Shown here: piece by piece, positions 34,296 to 43,080 of the stretch
How positions within the stretch are numbered: the stretch's first letter is position 1
Layout: each line of letters opens with the position of its first letter
DNA from: JAAZNF01 sp964561025
Lineage (GTDB): Bacteria; Myxococcota; B64-G9
Length of the DNA: 64,000 nucleotides
Direction of reading: 5' to 3'
Assembly (NCBI GenBank): GCA_964561025.1
Contig: CAZLNM010000004.1
Span: 1 to 64,000 of the forward strand
Position numbers and translations under genes: made by a program
Notes under the pieces: generated by a model
What the model was told of the DNA's origin: nothing
Databases searched by the model: none
The model's input: only the letters and a program-made list of their open reading frames with translations

Positions 34296-34772
34296 CTAGA
34301 TGGTTCCGGACACCGAGATGTTGGGGAACTCGTTCGCCAGGCACACGTCCATGGTGCTGATGAGATCCTCGTACTTGATGCTGTCCTCGCTCATCACCAC
34401 GATGTCATTCTTGTCCGGGTACTGGCTGTGGATCTCCTTGAGCTTCTTGCCCAGGCGATCGTAGTCGTAGCGGTTGCCGGACTTGAGGATGTCCCCGTCC
34501 TGGAGGGTCTGGCCATTGGCGGTGATGAGGAAGCCCTGCGGGGTGATGGCCACCACCAGGTTGAGCTGCATGCGCTGCTCGGGCGTCTGCTCGGTGGGAG
34601 CGCCCTGGCCGGACTGGGTCACCGAGATCTTGCCGATCTGCACCCACACCGCGGCCATGAGCAGAAAGCAGATGAGGCAGCTCAGCATGTCGATGAACGG
34701 GACGAGGTTGAACTCCACGTTCAGGTTCTTCTTGCCGCCGCTGCGGCCGCCGGGTGCGCTGACACTGGCCAT
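34296..34772 (-). CDS. ExbD/TolR-family motor-complex protein (first copy)
   Basis: A 158-residue ExbD-like protein with membrane helix NLVPFIDMLSCLICFLLM (about residues 22-39) carrying the key aspartate, then a periplasmic domain. It differs clearly from the downstream copy, so the two probably form a heteromeric stator with the upstream TolQ-like channel rather than a recent duplication. AGGAGGAACAG precedes the ATG. It follows the ExbB-like gene by 54 bases. Confidence 0.9.
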   Translation of the reverse strand: MASVSAPGGRSGGKKNLNVEFNLVPFIDMLSCLICFLLMAAVWVQIGKISVTQSGQGAPTEQTPEQRMQLNLVVAITPQGFLITANGQTLQDGDILKSGNRYDYDRLGKKLKEIHSQYPDKNDIVVMSEDSIKYEDLISTMDVCLANEFPNISVSGTI

Positions 34773-34826
34773 TCTGTTCCTCCTGCGGCTTGGTACACCG
34801 CTTCGGGGGAATGTTCCCGAACCTGG

Positions 34827-35489
34827 CTATTCGGCGGCGCCGCGCACGTCCGCGGTGTTCAACTTGTCCTTGTTGGCCAGGATCAGGTTCAGCATGCGCA
34901 CCGTGCTCTCGTTGATGTCGTCCAGCAAGTGCTGGGTGGTGCCCGAGAGCACCGAGAACAGCACCAGGCCCAGGATGGCGGAGCCCAGCCCGAAGGCGGT
35001 GCAGTTCATGGCCTCGGAGATGCCCTTGGCCAGCAGCACGGCTTTCTCGGCGGCGTCGGCGAACGACACGGCCGCGAAGGCGCGGATCAGGCCGGTGATG
35101 GTGCCCAGCAGGCCGCACAGCACGGCCACGTTGCCGAGCATGGCCAGGTAGCCGGTGCGCTTCTCGATCTTGGGGACCTCCTGCAGGGCCACCTCGTCCA
35201 TGGCGGACTGGATCTCCTGCTCGGTGCCGTCGATGCGCAGCAGGCCGGCCTTGATGATGTTGGCGAGCGGCGCGCGCTGGCTGGAGCAGTAGGTGATGGC
35301 CCGCTGCAGATTGCCCTGGAAGAGGTACTTGTGCATGGTGTTGACGAAGTCGTTCTTGTTGATGCGCGCCCGGAAGAACAGGTAGGCGATGCGCTCGGCC
35401 GCCACGGCGATGATGAAGACCAGGCAGACGGCGATGAGGTACATTCCCCAGCCACCCTCGTTGAACGCTTCGGCAATGGCGTCGAACAT
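34827..35489 (-). CDS. MotA/TolQ/ExbB-family proton channel protein
   Basis: A 220-residue protein with three membrane helices: one near residues 12-32, then a pair in the C-terminal half around LAMLGNVAVLCGLLGTITGL and FGLGSAILGLVLFSVL. The conserved GLLGTITGLIRAF is the MotA/TolQ/ExbB signature. ATG 35489 is chosen over GTG 35498 because AAAGGAG lies eight bases before it. The ExbB-ExbD-ExbD order is known from Tol, from gliding-motility motors of myxobacteria (AglRQS) and from other deltaproteobacterial operons; which job applies is not decided. Confidence 0.9.
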   Translation of the reverse strand: MFDAIAEAFNEGGWGMYLIAVCLVFIIAVAAERIAYLFFRARINKNDFVNTMHKYLFQGNLQRAITYCSSQRAPLANIIKAGLLRIDGTEQEIQSAMDEVALQEVPKIEKRTGYLAMLGNVAVLCGLLGTITGLIRAFAAVSFADAAEKAVLLAKGISEAMNCTAFGLGSAILGLVLFSVLSGTTQHLLDDINESTVRMLNLILANKDKLNTADVRGAAE

Positions 35490-35570
35490 GTCTTTCACTC
35501 CTTTGTTTTCGACCTTCCAGGGTCGGAAATTTCCTGGTCACAGCCAGGCCCGGATTACCGTGGCCTAAAC

Positions 35571-35597
35571 ATCATATAGCCAGCCTGGGGAAGTCAA
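35571..35597 (-). promoter_or_regulatory. Candidate promoter of the ExbB-ExbD-ExbD operon
   Basis: Read on the minus strand, TTGACT (35597-35592) and TATGAT (35576-35571) are 15 bases apart. The start point would be about 75 bases upstream of the ExbB-like ATG. Spacing is at the short end for sigma70. Confidence 0.45.
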
Positions 35598-35650
35598 GCA
35601 AAAATGTACGGCAGTGGCGCACGGCGTCGAGCGCATGGTACCTTCCTCGT

Positions 35651-37333
35651 GTGACACGGACTCGGACCACCCCCGCCAGTAAAAGTTCCCGCAAATTTCC
35701 CATGCAGAAAGCGGTTCGTCCCGGTGGGAAAGTGAAGGAATTCGGGGGGCGGGTCGCGGCCGCGGTGCTATCGTTCGAGGACTTGAACGGGGAGATGGGA
35801 GGTCTGGCGGTCGACCTGCTATGCCGCCTGGTCAACGCCGATCCGCTGGCGTTGGCCGAGCGACTGCCCGGGGTCGAGCGGGGGCCCTATGCCTGCCGCA
35901 CCCTGGAGAGCGGCCGGCCGGCGCGAGATTTCGACCTTCTCCTTTGCACTCTTTCGGCCGAGGAACAGTTCGCTCGACTCCCGGAATACCTGATGCGGTG
36001 TGGCATTCCCACCCGAGCGGCGCAGCGCGGCGAACGCGACCCCTTGGTGGTGGCGGGGGGGATGGCGGTGCGCCTGAACCCGAGTCCGATCCTGCCATTC
36101 CTGGACGCGTGGACCCCGGGCGACGCCGAGCCGATTCTGCCGGCGCTGCTCGAGGCCGTGCGCGGGGCCTCGGGGCGCGGTCCGAGGCTGGACGCGCTGG
36201 CGGGCGTCGCGGGACTCGGCGTCGTGGATCGTACCTTGGGGCCGGTCCGCTGTGTCTGCTTTTCCGAGGATCGGCCCGCCGCGCGTACGCTGCGCCCGGG
36301 CGAGCCCCAGGGAGGGATTTTCGCGGTGGAGACGGGGCGAGGTTGCCCCGCCGGGTGTCGCTTCTGCGCCGTGGGTTGGGCCACCCGGCCACCGCGCTTT
36401 TTCTCCGCCAAGACGATCTGCGAGGCGGCAGGCGAAGGGGTGCGGCACGGCCTGCGCATCGGCCTGGTGGGCGCCTCGTTGGCTCTGCACCCGGAGCTAG
36501 CGCCGTTGCTCGAAGAGCTTGGAGCGGAGCGGGCCGATCTCACCGCGGCTTCCCTGGAGCCTTCATTCCTGGCCATGCCGGTGGGACAGGCGCTGCTGCG
36601 TCGCCTCTCTTCGAGCGGCCTGCACACCTTGACCCTGGCGGTGGAGTGCGGCTCCGATCGGCTGCGCCGCGTGATCCACAAGACCGGGCGGCGCGAACAG
36701 ATCCTGGAGGCCGCCGCCCGTGCAGGCGAAACGGACATTCGCCACCTCAAGCTCTACCTCATGGTGGGGCTTCCCTCCGAGGAGGAGGAGGATCTCGGGG
36801 CGCTGGTCGAGATGGTCGGCGCGATCCAGCACGCCTGGCTTTCGGCCCGGCGCCAGCGGGGCCACACCGGGCGCCTCTCGGTGTCGCTCAACCCGTTCGT
36901 TCCCAAGCCGCACACGCCGTTTGCGTTCGAGGCCATGCCCCGACTGGCCGAATTGAAGAGACGGATGACGGTGGTCCAGGACCGGTTGCGCCGCCTCGGG
37001 GGGATCGAGCTTGCTGGCCTGTCGCCCCGCCTGGCGCAGCTCCAGTGCTTGCTGAATCGTTCGGACGAGACGATGGCCGAGGTGTTGGAGCGTTCGGGCG
37101 GGCGTTGGCCGCCGCCCACCTCTCTCCTCGACGATCTGCTCGAAAAATGGGAAGAACGGGTCGTGCAGGCATGGCCCGCCGAGCGGCCTCCGCCCTGGCG
37201 CATCGTGAACACCGGCGTCTCGAACGCCTGGCTGGAGGCGGAGAATGGCCGCGCGCGGCGCGCCGAGCCGGGCCCGGCGTGCCGGCCCGGGAGCTGCACC
37301 GCCTGCGGCGCCTGTTCGCAGAGTCCGCGCTAG
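35651..37333 (+). CDS. B12-binding-type radical SAM protein
   Basis: A 560-residue protein. The N-terminal about 200 residues resemble the cobalamin-binding-like domain of the family that pairs with a radical SAM core (LESGRPARDFDLL, RGERDPLVVAGGMAV). The core carries ETGRGCPAGCRFCAVG (about residues 220-235), giving the C-x3-C-x2-C cluster site. The C-terminus has a second Cys cluster (CRPGSCTACGAC). The N-terminal domain lacks a clear DxHxxG cobalamin motif. Relatives are sometimes next to a DUF2344 gene; none is here. The start is uncertain: GTG 35651 or ATG 35702, neither with a good ribosome site. The stop TAG shares CTAG with the convergent gene. Confidence 0.8.
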   Translation: MTRTRTTPASKSSRKFPMQKAVRPGGKVKEFGGRVAAAVLSFEDLNGEMGGLAVDLLCRLVNADPLALAERLPGVERGPYACRTLESGRPARDFDLLLCTLSAEEQFARLPEYLMRCGIPTRAAQRGERDPLVVAGGMAVRLNPSPILPFLDAWTPGDAEPILPALLEAVRGASGRGPRLDALAGVAGLGVVDRTLGPVRCVCFSEDRPAARTLRPGEPQGGIFAVETGRGCPAGCRFCAVGWATRPPRFFSAKTICEAAGEGVRHGLRIGLVGASLALHPELAPLLEELGAERADLTAASLEPSFLAMPVGQALLRRLSSSGLHTLTLAVECGSDRLRRVIHKTGRREQILEAAARAGETDIRHLKLYLMVGLPSEEEEDLGALVEMVGAIQHAWLSARRQRGHTGRLSVSLNPFVPKPHTPFAFEAMPRLAELKRRMTVVQDRLRRLGGIELAGLSPRLAQLQCLLNRSDETMAEVLERSGGRWPPPTSLLDDLLEKWEERVVQAWPAERPPPWRIVNTGVSNAWLEAENGRARRAEPGPACRPGSCTACGACSQSPR

Positions 37334-38343
37334 TCCGGGAGGCGGATCACCAGCTTGCCAAAATGCCGGCCCGCCGCCAGCGCCTCGAACGCCTCCGGGG
37401 CCTGTTCGAAGTCGAACACCCGGTCGATGACCGGCCGTAGGCGTGAAGCGGTCAGCGCCCGATTGAGGTTTTCGAACATCTCCCGGCTGCCCACGAACAC
37501 CCCTTGCAGCCGGGCGTTCTTCATCAGGATCGAGGTCACCGGCAGGCGAGCCTCGACGCCGCCCAGCACGCCGATGACCATGATTCGCCCCGAGAGCCGC
37601 ACCGCCTGCAGCGAGCGGGCCAGGGTGTCGGCCCCGCCGACCTCCAGCACCACATCGGCGCCGCCGCCCGTGAGCTTCTGCACCTTGCGCTCCCAATCGG
37701 GTTCCGCCCGCCGGTCGATCACCGCGTCCGCCCCCAACTCTCGTAAGCGTGCAACCTTGTCGGGGCTGCCGGTGACCACCGCCACTCGCGCCGAGAAGAG
37801 CTTGGCCAGTTGCAGACCGAACACGGATACGCCACCGCTGCCGAGAAGCAGCACCCACTCGCCGGGACGGACGGCGCCCTCCTCCGCCAGGGCGTGCCAG
37901 GCGGTGAGCGCCGCGCAGGGCAGGGTGGCCGCCTCCTCGTTCGAGAGGTAGTCGGGCACCTTCACCAGGCCATCCTCGGAGAGCAACGCGTATCCTCTCA
38001 GCATCCCCGGCAACGGCCCGCCCAGGGTGGAGGCCCGGGCCTCGGGCGTGAAGGGGCCCGCCAGCCAGCGCTGGGCGAAGATGCCGGCGACCCGGTCGCC
38101 CGTACGGACCCGCGTGACACCCGCGCCGACCGCGGCCACCTCGCCCACGCCGTCGGAAAGCGGAACCAGCGGCAGGGGCTGGCGCGGGTTGTACTCGCCG
38201 CGCGCCATCATCAGGTCGCGGAAGTTGAGCGAGCAGGCCCGCACCCGCACCAGCACCTCGCCCGGACCCGGCGCCGGGTCCGGCAAATCAACCCGCTTGA
38301 GGTTGGACAGCCCAAAGAAGCCCTGGATCTCGTATGCGCGCAT
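37330..38343 (-). CDS. MDR-family NAD(P)-dependent oxidoreductase (quinone reductase/ADH-like)
   Basis: A 337-residue medium-chain dehydrogenase/reductase. The GroES-like N-terminal domain has PGPGEVLVRVRACSLNFRDLMMA. The Rossmann domain has VLLLGSGGVSVFGLQLAKL (about residues 163-181), followed by GADAVIDRR and HFGKLVIRL at the end. Catalytic zinc ligands are not evident: asparagine stands where zinc ADHs have the first cysteine (SLNFRD), as in quinone oxidoreductases. The substrate is unknown. It lies 48 bases downstream of rnhB on the same strand. Confidence 0.85.
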   Translation of the reverse strand: MRAYEIQGFFGLSNLKRVDLPDPAPGPGEVLVRVRACSLNFRDLMMARGEYNPRQPLPLVPLSDGVGEVAAVGAGVTRVRTGDRVAGIFAQRWLAGPFTPEARASTLGGPLPGMLRGYALLSEDGLVKVPDYLSNEEAATLPCAALTAWHALAEEGAVRPGEWVLLLGSGGVSVFGLQLAKLFSARVAVVTGSPDKVARLRELGADAVIDRRAEPDWERKVQKLTGGGADVVLEVGGADTLARSLQAVRLSGRIMVIGVLGGVEARLPVTSILMKNARLQGVFVGSREMFENLNRALTASRLRPVIDRVFDFEQAPEAFEALAAGRHFGKLVIRLPD

Positions 38344-38391
38344 GACGCCTCCGTAGCGGCGGCGCCATTTCAGCAGAAGGCAGGGCGCCGG

Positions 38392-39087
38392 TCAAACCGA
38401 GCTGGTGGAGACGGACAGGTGCTCCTTGACGCCGGCGAACGACTTGCGGTGCCAGGGGCAGGGGCCGTGGCGGGCGATGGCCTCGAGGTGCTCGCGTGTG
38501 CCGTAGCCCTTGTGACGGTCGAACCCGTACACCGGGAAGGCGCGGTGGACCTCCGTCATCAGCCCATCCCGGTACACCTTGGCCACTATGGAGGCGGCCG
38601 CGATGGAGGACGAACGTCCGTCTCCCCCGACGAAGGCCCGCTGCGGCAGGGCGGGTCGCGCGGGCAGCGGCACTCGGTCGCGCCCGTCCACCAGCACCAG
38701 GTCCGGTTCGATGCCCGCGTCCACCACCTGCATCAGCGCCAGCGCCATGGCCTGCAGCGTGGCCTGACGGATGTTGATGCGATCGATGGTGTCAGCTTCC
38801 ACCCGGGCCAACCCCACCGCCCGGGCGCACTGGCGGATGAGCCGATCGAGTTGCTCGCGCCGTGCCGGAGAGAGCCGCTTGGAGTCGGCCAGTCCGGGCA
38901 CCGGCCGCTCCGGATCCAACACCACCGCCGCGGCCACCACCGGACCGGCCAGGGGCCCGCGACCGACCTCGTCCACCCCGACCAGGAGGCGCGCGCCGCT
39001 CTGGCGGGCCCAGGCGTCGAGGTCGCCTTCCGGCAGGCGCAGCCCGGCGGTTTCGGCCGGTTCAGATCTCGAAGGAAGCTGCGGCAT
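38392..39087 (-). CDS. rnhB: Ribonuclease HII
   Basis: A 231-residue enzyme that removes ribonucleotides and RNA from RNA-DNA hybrids. GVDEVGRGPLAGPVVAAAV (about residues 37-55) supplies the first acidic residues. DSKRLSP, LVDGRD (near residue 131), the SIAAASIVAKVYRD block (about 157-170) and GYGTREHLEAI follow. The first 26 bases overlap the end of the upstream ATPase gene, so the exact start is uncertain and translation is probably coupled. It belongs to the rpsP-trmD-rplS cluster, as in many bacteria. Confidence 0.95.
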   Translation of the reverse strand: MPQLPSRSEPAETAGLRLPEGDLDAWARQSGARLLVGVDEVGRGPLAGPVVAAAVVLDPERPVPGLADSKRLSPARREQLDRLIRQCARAVGLARVEADTIDRINIRQATLQAMALALMQVVDAGIEPDLVLVDGRDRVPLPARPALPQRAFVGGDGRSSSIAAASIVAKVYRDGLMTEVHRAFPVYGFDRHKGYGTREHLEAIARHGPCPWHRKSFAGVKEHLSVSTSSV

Positions 39088-41110
39088 GCCGGGCGAAGTC
39101 CGTCTGGGACGTGAACAGCACCACCTGGGTGAGACGCCCGAGGCCGGCCAGCATCCGGCCCAGAAGTTCGATCCGCTCCGGAGGGTGGGAGGTGAACGGG
39201 TCGTCGAGCAGCAGGGGCACCGGTTGGCGGGGGCTGATCAGCTCCACCACGGCCAGGCGCAGGCCCAGGTCGACCAGGTCCCGCTCCGCCGGGGGCAGGG
39301 ACGCGGCCGGGAGCGCGGGCGCCGGCGGCGGGGGTTGCACCTCCAGCGAGCCCTCGGCCGTGATGGCCAGCCGCAAAATTGCTTGCCGCGTCAGCGCCGC
39401 CACGTACTGGCTGGCCCGGGGGGAGAGCACCTGCTGGAGGCGCTCGATGTCGACCAGGAAGAGATCCCGCGCCAGCTTGATGATCCCAGCGAAAGGATCC
39501 GCCCCCGCGGCCGCCGGCGCCTCGGCCTGGGGTTCTTCCTCGGCCGGGCTTCCGTCCAGGTAGGTGTCCGGGCCCGCGCCGAAGTCCGGCGCCGGTGGCG
39601 GCTGCGGTGCCGGCTCGCCGCCCTCCAGAGAAGATAGCTTGGCCCGCAGCGCCTTCAGGCGGCGCTCCATCTCCTGCGGTCCCATGGTCAGCCCGGCGGC
39701 GGCCGAGAGGCGGGCTTCCAGCGCGCCGATCTCCGACTTGAGCTCGTTCTGGCGGGCCTCGAGTTCGGCACGGTTCCGGTCGCTCTTCTTGGCCTCGGCC
39801 TCCTTGCGCGCGTTCTCCAGCGCCGCGCGTAGCTGGCTGCGCTGGGAGAACTTCTCCAGGATCTCGGCCGGGGACTCGGCGCCCAGCACGTCCATGCTGC
39901 GCTTGACGACCGAGGTCTCGATCTCGAACTGGCGGCGCAGCTTCTCCGCGCGAGAATCGACGAGTTTGAGGCGCGCGGCCGCCCGTTCCGCGGCCATGGA
40001 GCGGTCCAGGTGGCGCACGGCCACCACGGCCGCCAGGCCGAACCCGAGGAGGTCGCCCAGCGCCGCCCAGCGCAGGCCCGGGCTCACGAAGAAGCCGGCG
40101 ATCCCCAGCAGCAGGCACAGCCCCCCCAGGACCATCCCCAGCAAGAAGGAGCGGTTCTTCACGAGGGGCTGGGGAGATTCGGCGCGGGACTTCTCCTCCC
40201 ACTCCTGACGCTCCTCCTCCAGGCGGGCCATGTCGCGCTCGAACTTCCCCTTGCGCTCGGAGAACTCCCGCAGCCGCTTCTCGAAGTCACCCGGCACCTG
40301 CTCCAGCGGCGCGTAGGCCTTGAGCTGCTCCTCCAGTTGCCGGACCCGCTGCTCGCCCTCGCCGAAGCCCTTGAGCTTCTGCTCGATCTCGAACTGCTCC
40401 TTCTGCAGCCCGTCCAGCCGAAACTGGGCCTCGTCCGCGTCCCGGGCGGCGGCCAGATCGCGCTCCAGCACTCCGATCTGGTCGCGGATGGCCGCGGCGT
40501 CGTCCGGCAGGACGTCCCCGCTGTCGCCGCCCAGGTCGCCCTGGTAGCCGGGGAAATGCGGGCCGTCGCCCTCGAGGCCATAGGAGCTCGGTGGCAGACG
40601 CCGTTTGGGAGGCGGGGCCTTCTTTCCCGCCGGGGGTTCCGAGCCCGCCTTCCGGCCCCGGGGCGGGCCTGCTTCCACCGCCGCCGCCGGGAGCGAGCGC
40701 AGCAGGTAGAACACCGAGAACAGGTCCTGCTGCGGCAGGTGCAGGGTGGAGCCCAGGTACTGCGCCACCTCGGCCGGCGACGAGGAGATGGGGACGAAGC
40801 GGTTTTCCTTCTCGTCGAGGCGCGTCAGGGCGATCCCGCCCTGGACGAAGTCGTGGACCAGCCGGTGGCGTGCGCCGCGCTCGTCGTCGATGAGCAGCGC
40901 CGCGCGGCAGGTCTCGCTCTCGCGGCAGGCGAACTTGCGGGTGGCCGGCTCCAGCGGATCGGGGAACAGCATGTGGGCCAGCGCGTCCACCAGGGTGGAC
41001 TTGCCCGTTCCCGGGCCGCCCACGAACACGGTGAACCCCGGGCCCAGCGGGAAACGATGGGTCTGAGAGAAGCGGCGAACGCCTTGCAGTACCAGTTCGG
41101 AGAAGCGCAT
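39062..41110 (-). CDS. Membrane-anchored SMC/RecF-like coiled-coil ATPase
   Basis: A 682-residue protein I cannot assign to a named family. Walker A is GGPGTGKSTL (31-40) after a RecF/SbcC-like N-terminal strand pair, and Walker B is LLLDDP (633-638) in the last 55 residues. A weak signature-like PPAERDLVDLGLRL precedes it. Between are a Pro/Lys-rich stretch (about 145-180), a long coiled coil (about 205-310), two membrane helices (about 321-341 and 348-366), and a second coiled coil (about 370-500). The head is thus formed by the two ends, with a membrane hairpin at the far end of the coil, as in YhaN-like ATPases. No nuclease partner is adjacent. It sits between rplS (55 bases) and rnhB (overlap). 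Confidence 0.75.
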   Translation of the reverse strand: MRFSELVLQGVRRFSQTHRFPLGPGFTVFVGGPGTGKSTLVDALAHMLFPDPLEPATRKFACRESETCRAALLIDDERGARHRLVHDFVQGGIALTRLDEKENRFVPISSSPAEVAQYLGSTLHLPQQDLFSVFYLLRSLPAAAVEAGPPRGRKAGSEPPAGKKAPPPKRRLPPSSYGLEGDGPHFPGYQGDLGGDSGDVLPDDAAAIRDQIGVLERDLAAARDADEAQFRLDGLQKEQFEIEQKLKGFGEGEQRVRQLEEQLKAYAPLEQVPGDFEKRLREFSERKGKFERDMARLEEERQEWEEKSRAESPQPLVKNRSFLLGMVLGGLCLLLGIAGFFVSPGLRWAALGDLLGFGLAAVVAVRHLDRSMAAERAAARLKLVDSRAEKLRRQFEIETSVVKRSMDVLGAESPAEILEKFSQRSQLRAALENARKEAEAKKSDRNRAELEARQNELKSEIGALEARLSAAAGLTMGPQEMERRLKALRAKLSSLEGGEPAPQPPPAPDFGAGPDTYLDGSPAEEEPQAEAPAAAGADPFAGIIKLARDLFLVDIERLQQVLSPRASQYVAALTRQAILRLAITAEGSLEVQPPPPAPALPAASLPPAERDLVDLGLRLAVVELISPRQPVPLLLDDPFTSHPPERIELLGRMLAGLGRLTQVVLFTSQTDFARHAAASFEI

Positions 41111-41165
41111 GGCTCCATCCGCAGGGCGGCCGTGCGGCCACCCCGTGCTTTCGGCGCGAACGTAC

Positions 41166-41552
41166 TTACTCCGCCGGTGCGGCGGGGGCGTCCGGGGTCG
41201 TCTCCTGCGCCTCGCGGGCGCCCCGCAGGCGGGCGGCCTTCCCCTTGAGGTCGCGCAGGTAGTAGAGCTTGGAGCGGCGTACGTGGCCCGAGCGCACCAC
41301 CTCGACCTTCTCCATGCGGGGCGAATGCAGCGGGAACTGGCGCTCCACGCCGACCCCGTAGGAGATCTTGCGCACCGTGAAGGTCTCGGAGAGGCCCCGG
41401 CCGCGGCGCCGGATGACCACGCCCTGGAACACCTGCACGCGCTCCCGCTCGCCCTCCACCACGTGCATGTGCACCCGCACCGTGTCACCGACCCGGAACG
41501 GGTCCACGCTGGACTTCATGTGGGACTTCTCCAACTGCGACAGACGGTTCAT
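41166..41552 (-). CDS. rplS: 50S ribosomal protein bL19
   Basis: A 128-residue L19 at the subunit interface. FRVGDTVRVHMHVVEGERERVQ (about residues 19-40) and VFQGVVIRRRGRGLSETFTVRKISYGVGVER are the family core, ending with SKLYYLRDLKGKAARL. A short Ala/Pro/acidic tail of about 20 residues is extra. It follows trmD by 12 bases in the rpsP-rimM-trmD-rplS operon. Confidence 0.98.
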   Translation of the reverse strand: MNRLSQLEKSHMKSSVDPFRVGDTVRVHMHVVEGERERVQVFQGVVIRRRGRGLSETFTVRKISYGVGVERQFPLHSPRMEKVEVVRSGHVRRSKLYYLRDLKGKAARLRGAREAQETTPDAPAAPAE

Positions 41553-41564
41553 GATACTTCCTCC

Positions 41565-42299
41565 TCAGGCTCGTCGGCCCGTCGATTCAGAAACGATCCA
41601 GGCGCGCTCCTCTTCGTCGAGTTTCGCTCGCTCGAGCAGGTCGGGCCGGTGCTGGGCGGTGATGCGCAGCGCCTCCCGCCGGCGGTAGCGGGCGATGGCC
41701 CTATGGTCGCCAGAGAGCAGCACCTCGGGGACCTCGCGCCCGCGAAAGACGCGAGGCCGGGTGTACTGCGGGTACTCCAGCAGGCCATCGCCGAAGCTCT
41801 CCTCGACCTTGGACTGTTCGCAGCCCATCACGCCGGGGAGCAGCCGGGTCACCGCGTCCATGATCACCCAGGCGGCGGGCTCGCCGCCGGAGAGCACGTA
41901 GTCGCCCGCGCTGATCTCGCCGTCGACGAAGTCACGGACCCGCTCGTCGACGCCCTCGTAGCGCCCGCACAGCAGGCCCACGTGGGGCAACGCGGAGAGC
42001 TCGACCGCCAGCGCCTGATCGAAGCGCCGGCCGCGCGGTCCGAGCAAGAACACCCGCACACCGGCATCGCTCTGCCGCACCGCCTCGACCGCCCGGACCA
42101 GCGGCTCGGCCTTCATCACCATCCCCGGGCCGCCGCCAAAGGGAGCGTCATCGACGGTGTGGTGGCGGTCCTCGGTGAAGTCGCGCAGGTCCACCCGGTC
42201 CACTTGCAGCAGCCCGCGCTCGACGGCCTTGCCGAACAGGCTGGTCGAGAGCGGCGAGTCGAAGCACTCCGGGAAGATGGTGAGCAGAGTCCAGCGCAT
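41565..42299 (-). CDS. trmD: tRNA (guanine37-N1)-methyltransferase TrmD
   Basis: A 244-residue SPOUT enzyme that methylates G37 and prevents frameshifting. LTIFPECFDSPLSTSLFGKA at the N-terminus and DDAPFGGGPGMVMK (about residues 50-63) are typical. The trefoil-knot SAM site LLCGRYEGVDERV (about 109-121), then DYVLSGGEPAAWVIMDAVTRLLPG, completes the match. It starts four bases after rimM ends. Confidence 0.97.
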   Translation of the reverse strand: MRWTLLTIFPECFDSPLSTSLFGKAVERGLLQVDRVDLRDFTEDRHHTVDDAPFGGGPGMVMKAEPLVRAVEAVRQSDAGVRVFLLGPRGRRFDQALAVELSALPHVGLLCGRYEGVDERVRDFVDGEISAGDYVLSGGEPAAWVIMDAVTRLLPGVMGCEQSKVEESFGDGLLEYPQYTRPRVFRGREVPEVLLSGDHRAIARYRRREALRITAQHRPDLLERAKLDEEERAWIVSESTGRRA

Positions 42300-42303
42300 G
42301 CGC

Positions 42304-42819
42304 TCACAGCTCCCACAGGCCGGGCGGGATGTCCACGATCACCCGGCCGCCCGCAAGGTCCACCTCACGAAAGATGCCGCCGGCCACCGGCAGCAGGTGC
42401 TCGCGGCCATTCTCCTCTACCACGAAGATATCGTGCGCGCCGTTGTCAAAGATCCGCGAAAGCCTTCCCAATCGCCGCCCGGCCAGGTCGACCACCGTAA
42501 GGCCGATCAGCTCGCCGGTGTACCGCGCGCCTCCCGAAAGGGGAGGCAGATCCTCCAGCGCCGCGAACACGTCCAGGCCCGAGAGCTCGCGGGCCCGCTC
42601 GGGATCCGAGATGCCCTCCAGGGCCACGATCACGAAGCGGCCCTGGCCGCGCACGCCGCAGAGCGACATGGGCCGCGCCTCCTCCAGGCTGCGGCCCACG
42701 AAAACCTCCTTCACGCGGCGCCAGCCGCCCGACGACTGCTCCTCCTCCACCACCTTCAGCTCGCCCGCCACGCCGTGCGGCCGGGCGATGCGACCGATCC
42801 TGGTCAAGCGCCGGGCCAT
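42304..42819 (-). CDS. rimM: Ribosome maturation factor RimM
   Basis: A 171-residue 30S maturation factor. An N-terminal RimM domain (RIGRIARPHGVAGELKVV, about residues 7-24) is followed by a PRC-barrel domain with GRLSRIFDNGAHDIFVVE (about 117-134) and LLPVAGGIFREVDLAGGRVIVDIPPGLWEL at its end. It assists head assembly together with S19. It lies between the KH protein gene and trmD. Confidence 0.95.
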   Translation of the reverse strand: MARRLTRIGRIARPHGVAGELKVVEEEQSSGGWRRVKEVFVGRSLEEARPMSLCGVRGQGRFVIVALEGISDPERARELSGLDVFAALEDLPPLSGGARYTGELIGLTVVDLAGRRLGRLSRIFDNGAHDIFVVEENGREHLLPVAGGIFREVDLAGGRVIVDIPPGLWEL

Positions 42820-42839
42820 GCCCGCCTCGGGCGCCGACC

Positions 42840-43076
42840 TCAGTCGGCGATGTCGAGCCGGGCCCGCGCGCCCGTCCGGGTGGAGGCCACCGCCAGCACG
42901 GTGCGCAAGGCGCGGGCGGTGCGGCCCTCGCGGCCGATCACCCGCCCGGTGTCTCCCGGGGCGACCCGCAGGCGCAGCACCCGCTCCCGCTCGGCGCTCT
43001 CCTCGCTCACCTCCACCGCGGCGGGGTCCTGCACCAGGGCGCGCGCCATGAAGGCCACCAGCTCGCGCATCGGCAT
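42840..43076 (-). CDS. khpA: KH-domain RNA-binding protein KhpA
   Basis: A 78-residue single KH domain, MRELVAFMARALVQDPAAVEV at the start and the G-x-x-G loop region GRVIGREGRTARALRTVL (about residues 44-61). KhpA (YlqC) binds RNA, in other bacteria with KhpB. Its place between rpsP and rimM is the standard one. It begins four bases after the rpsP stop, and an ATG two codons downstream is an equally possible start. Confidence 0.92.
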   Translation of the reverse strand: MPMRELVAFMARALVQDPAAVEVSEESAERERVLRLRVAPGDTGRVIGREGRTARALRTVLAVASTRTGARARLDIAD

Positions 43077-43080
43077 GGCG

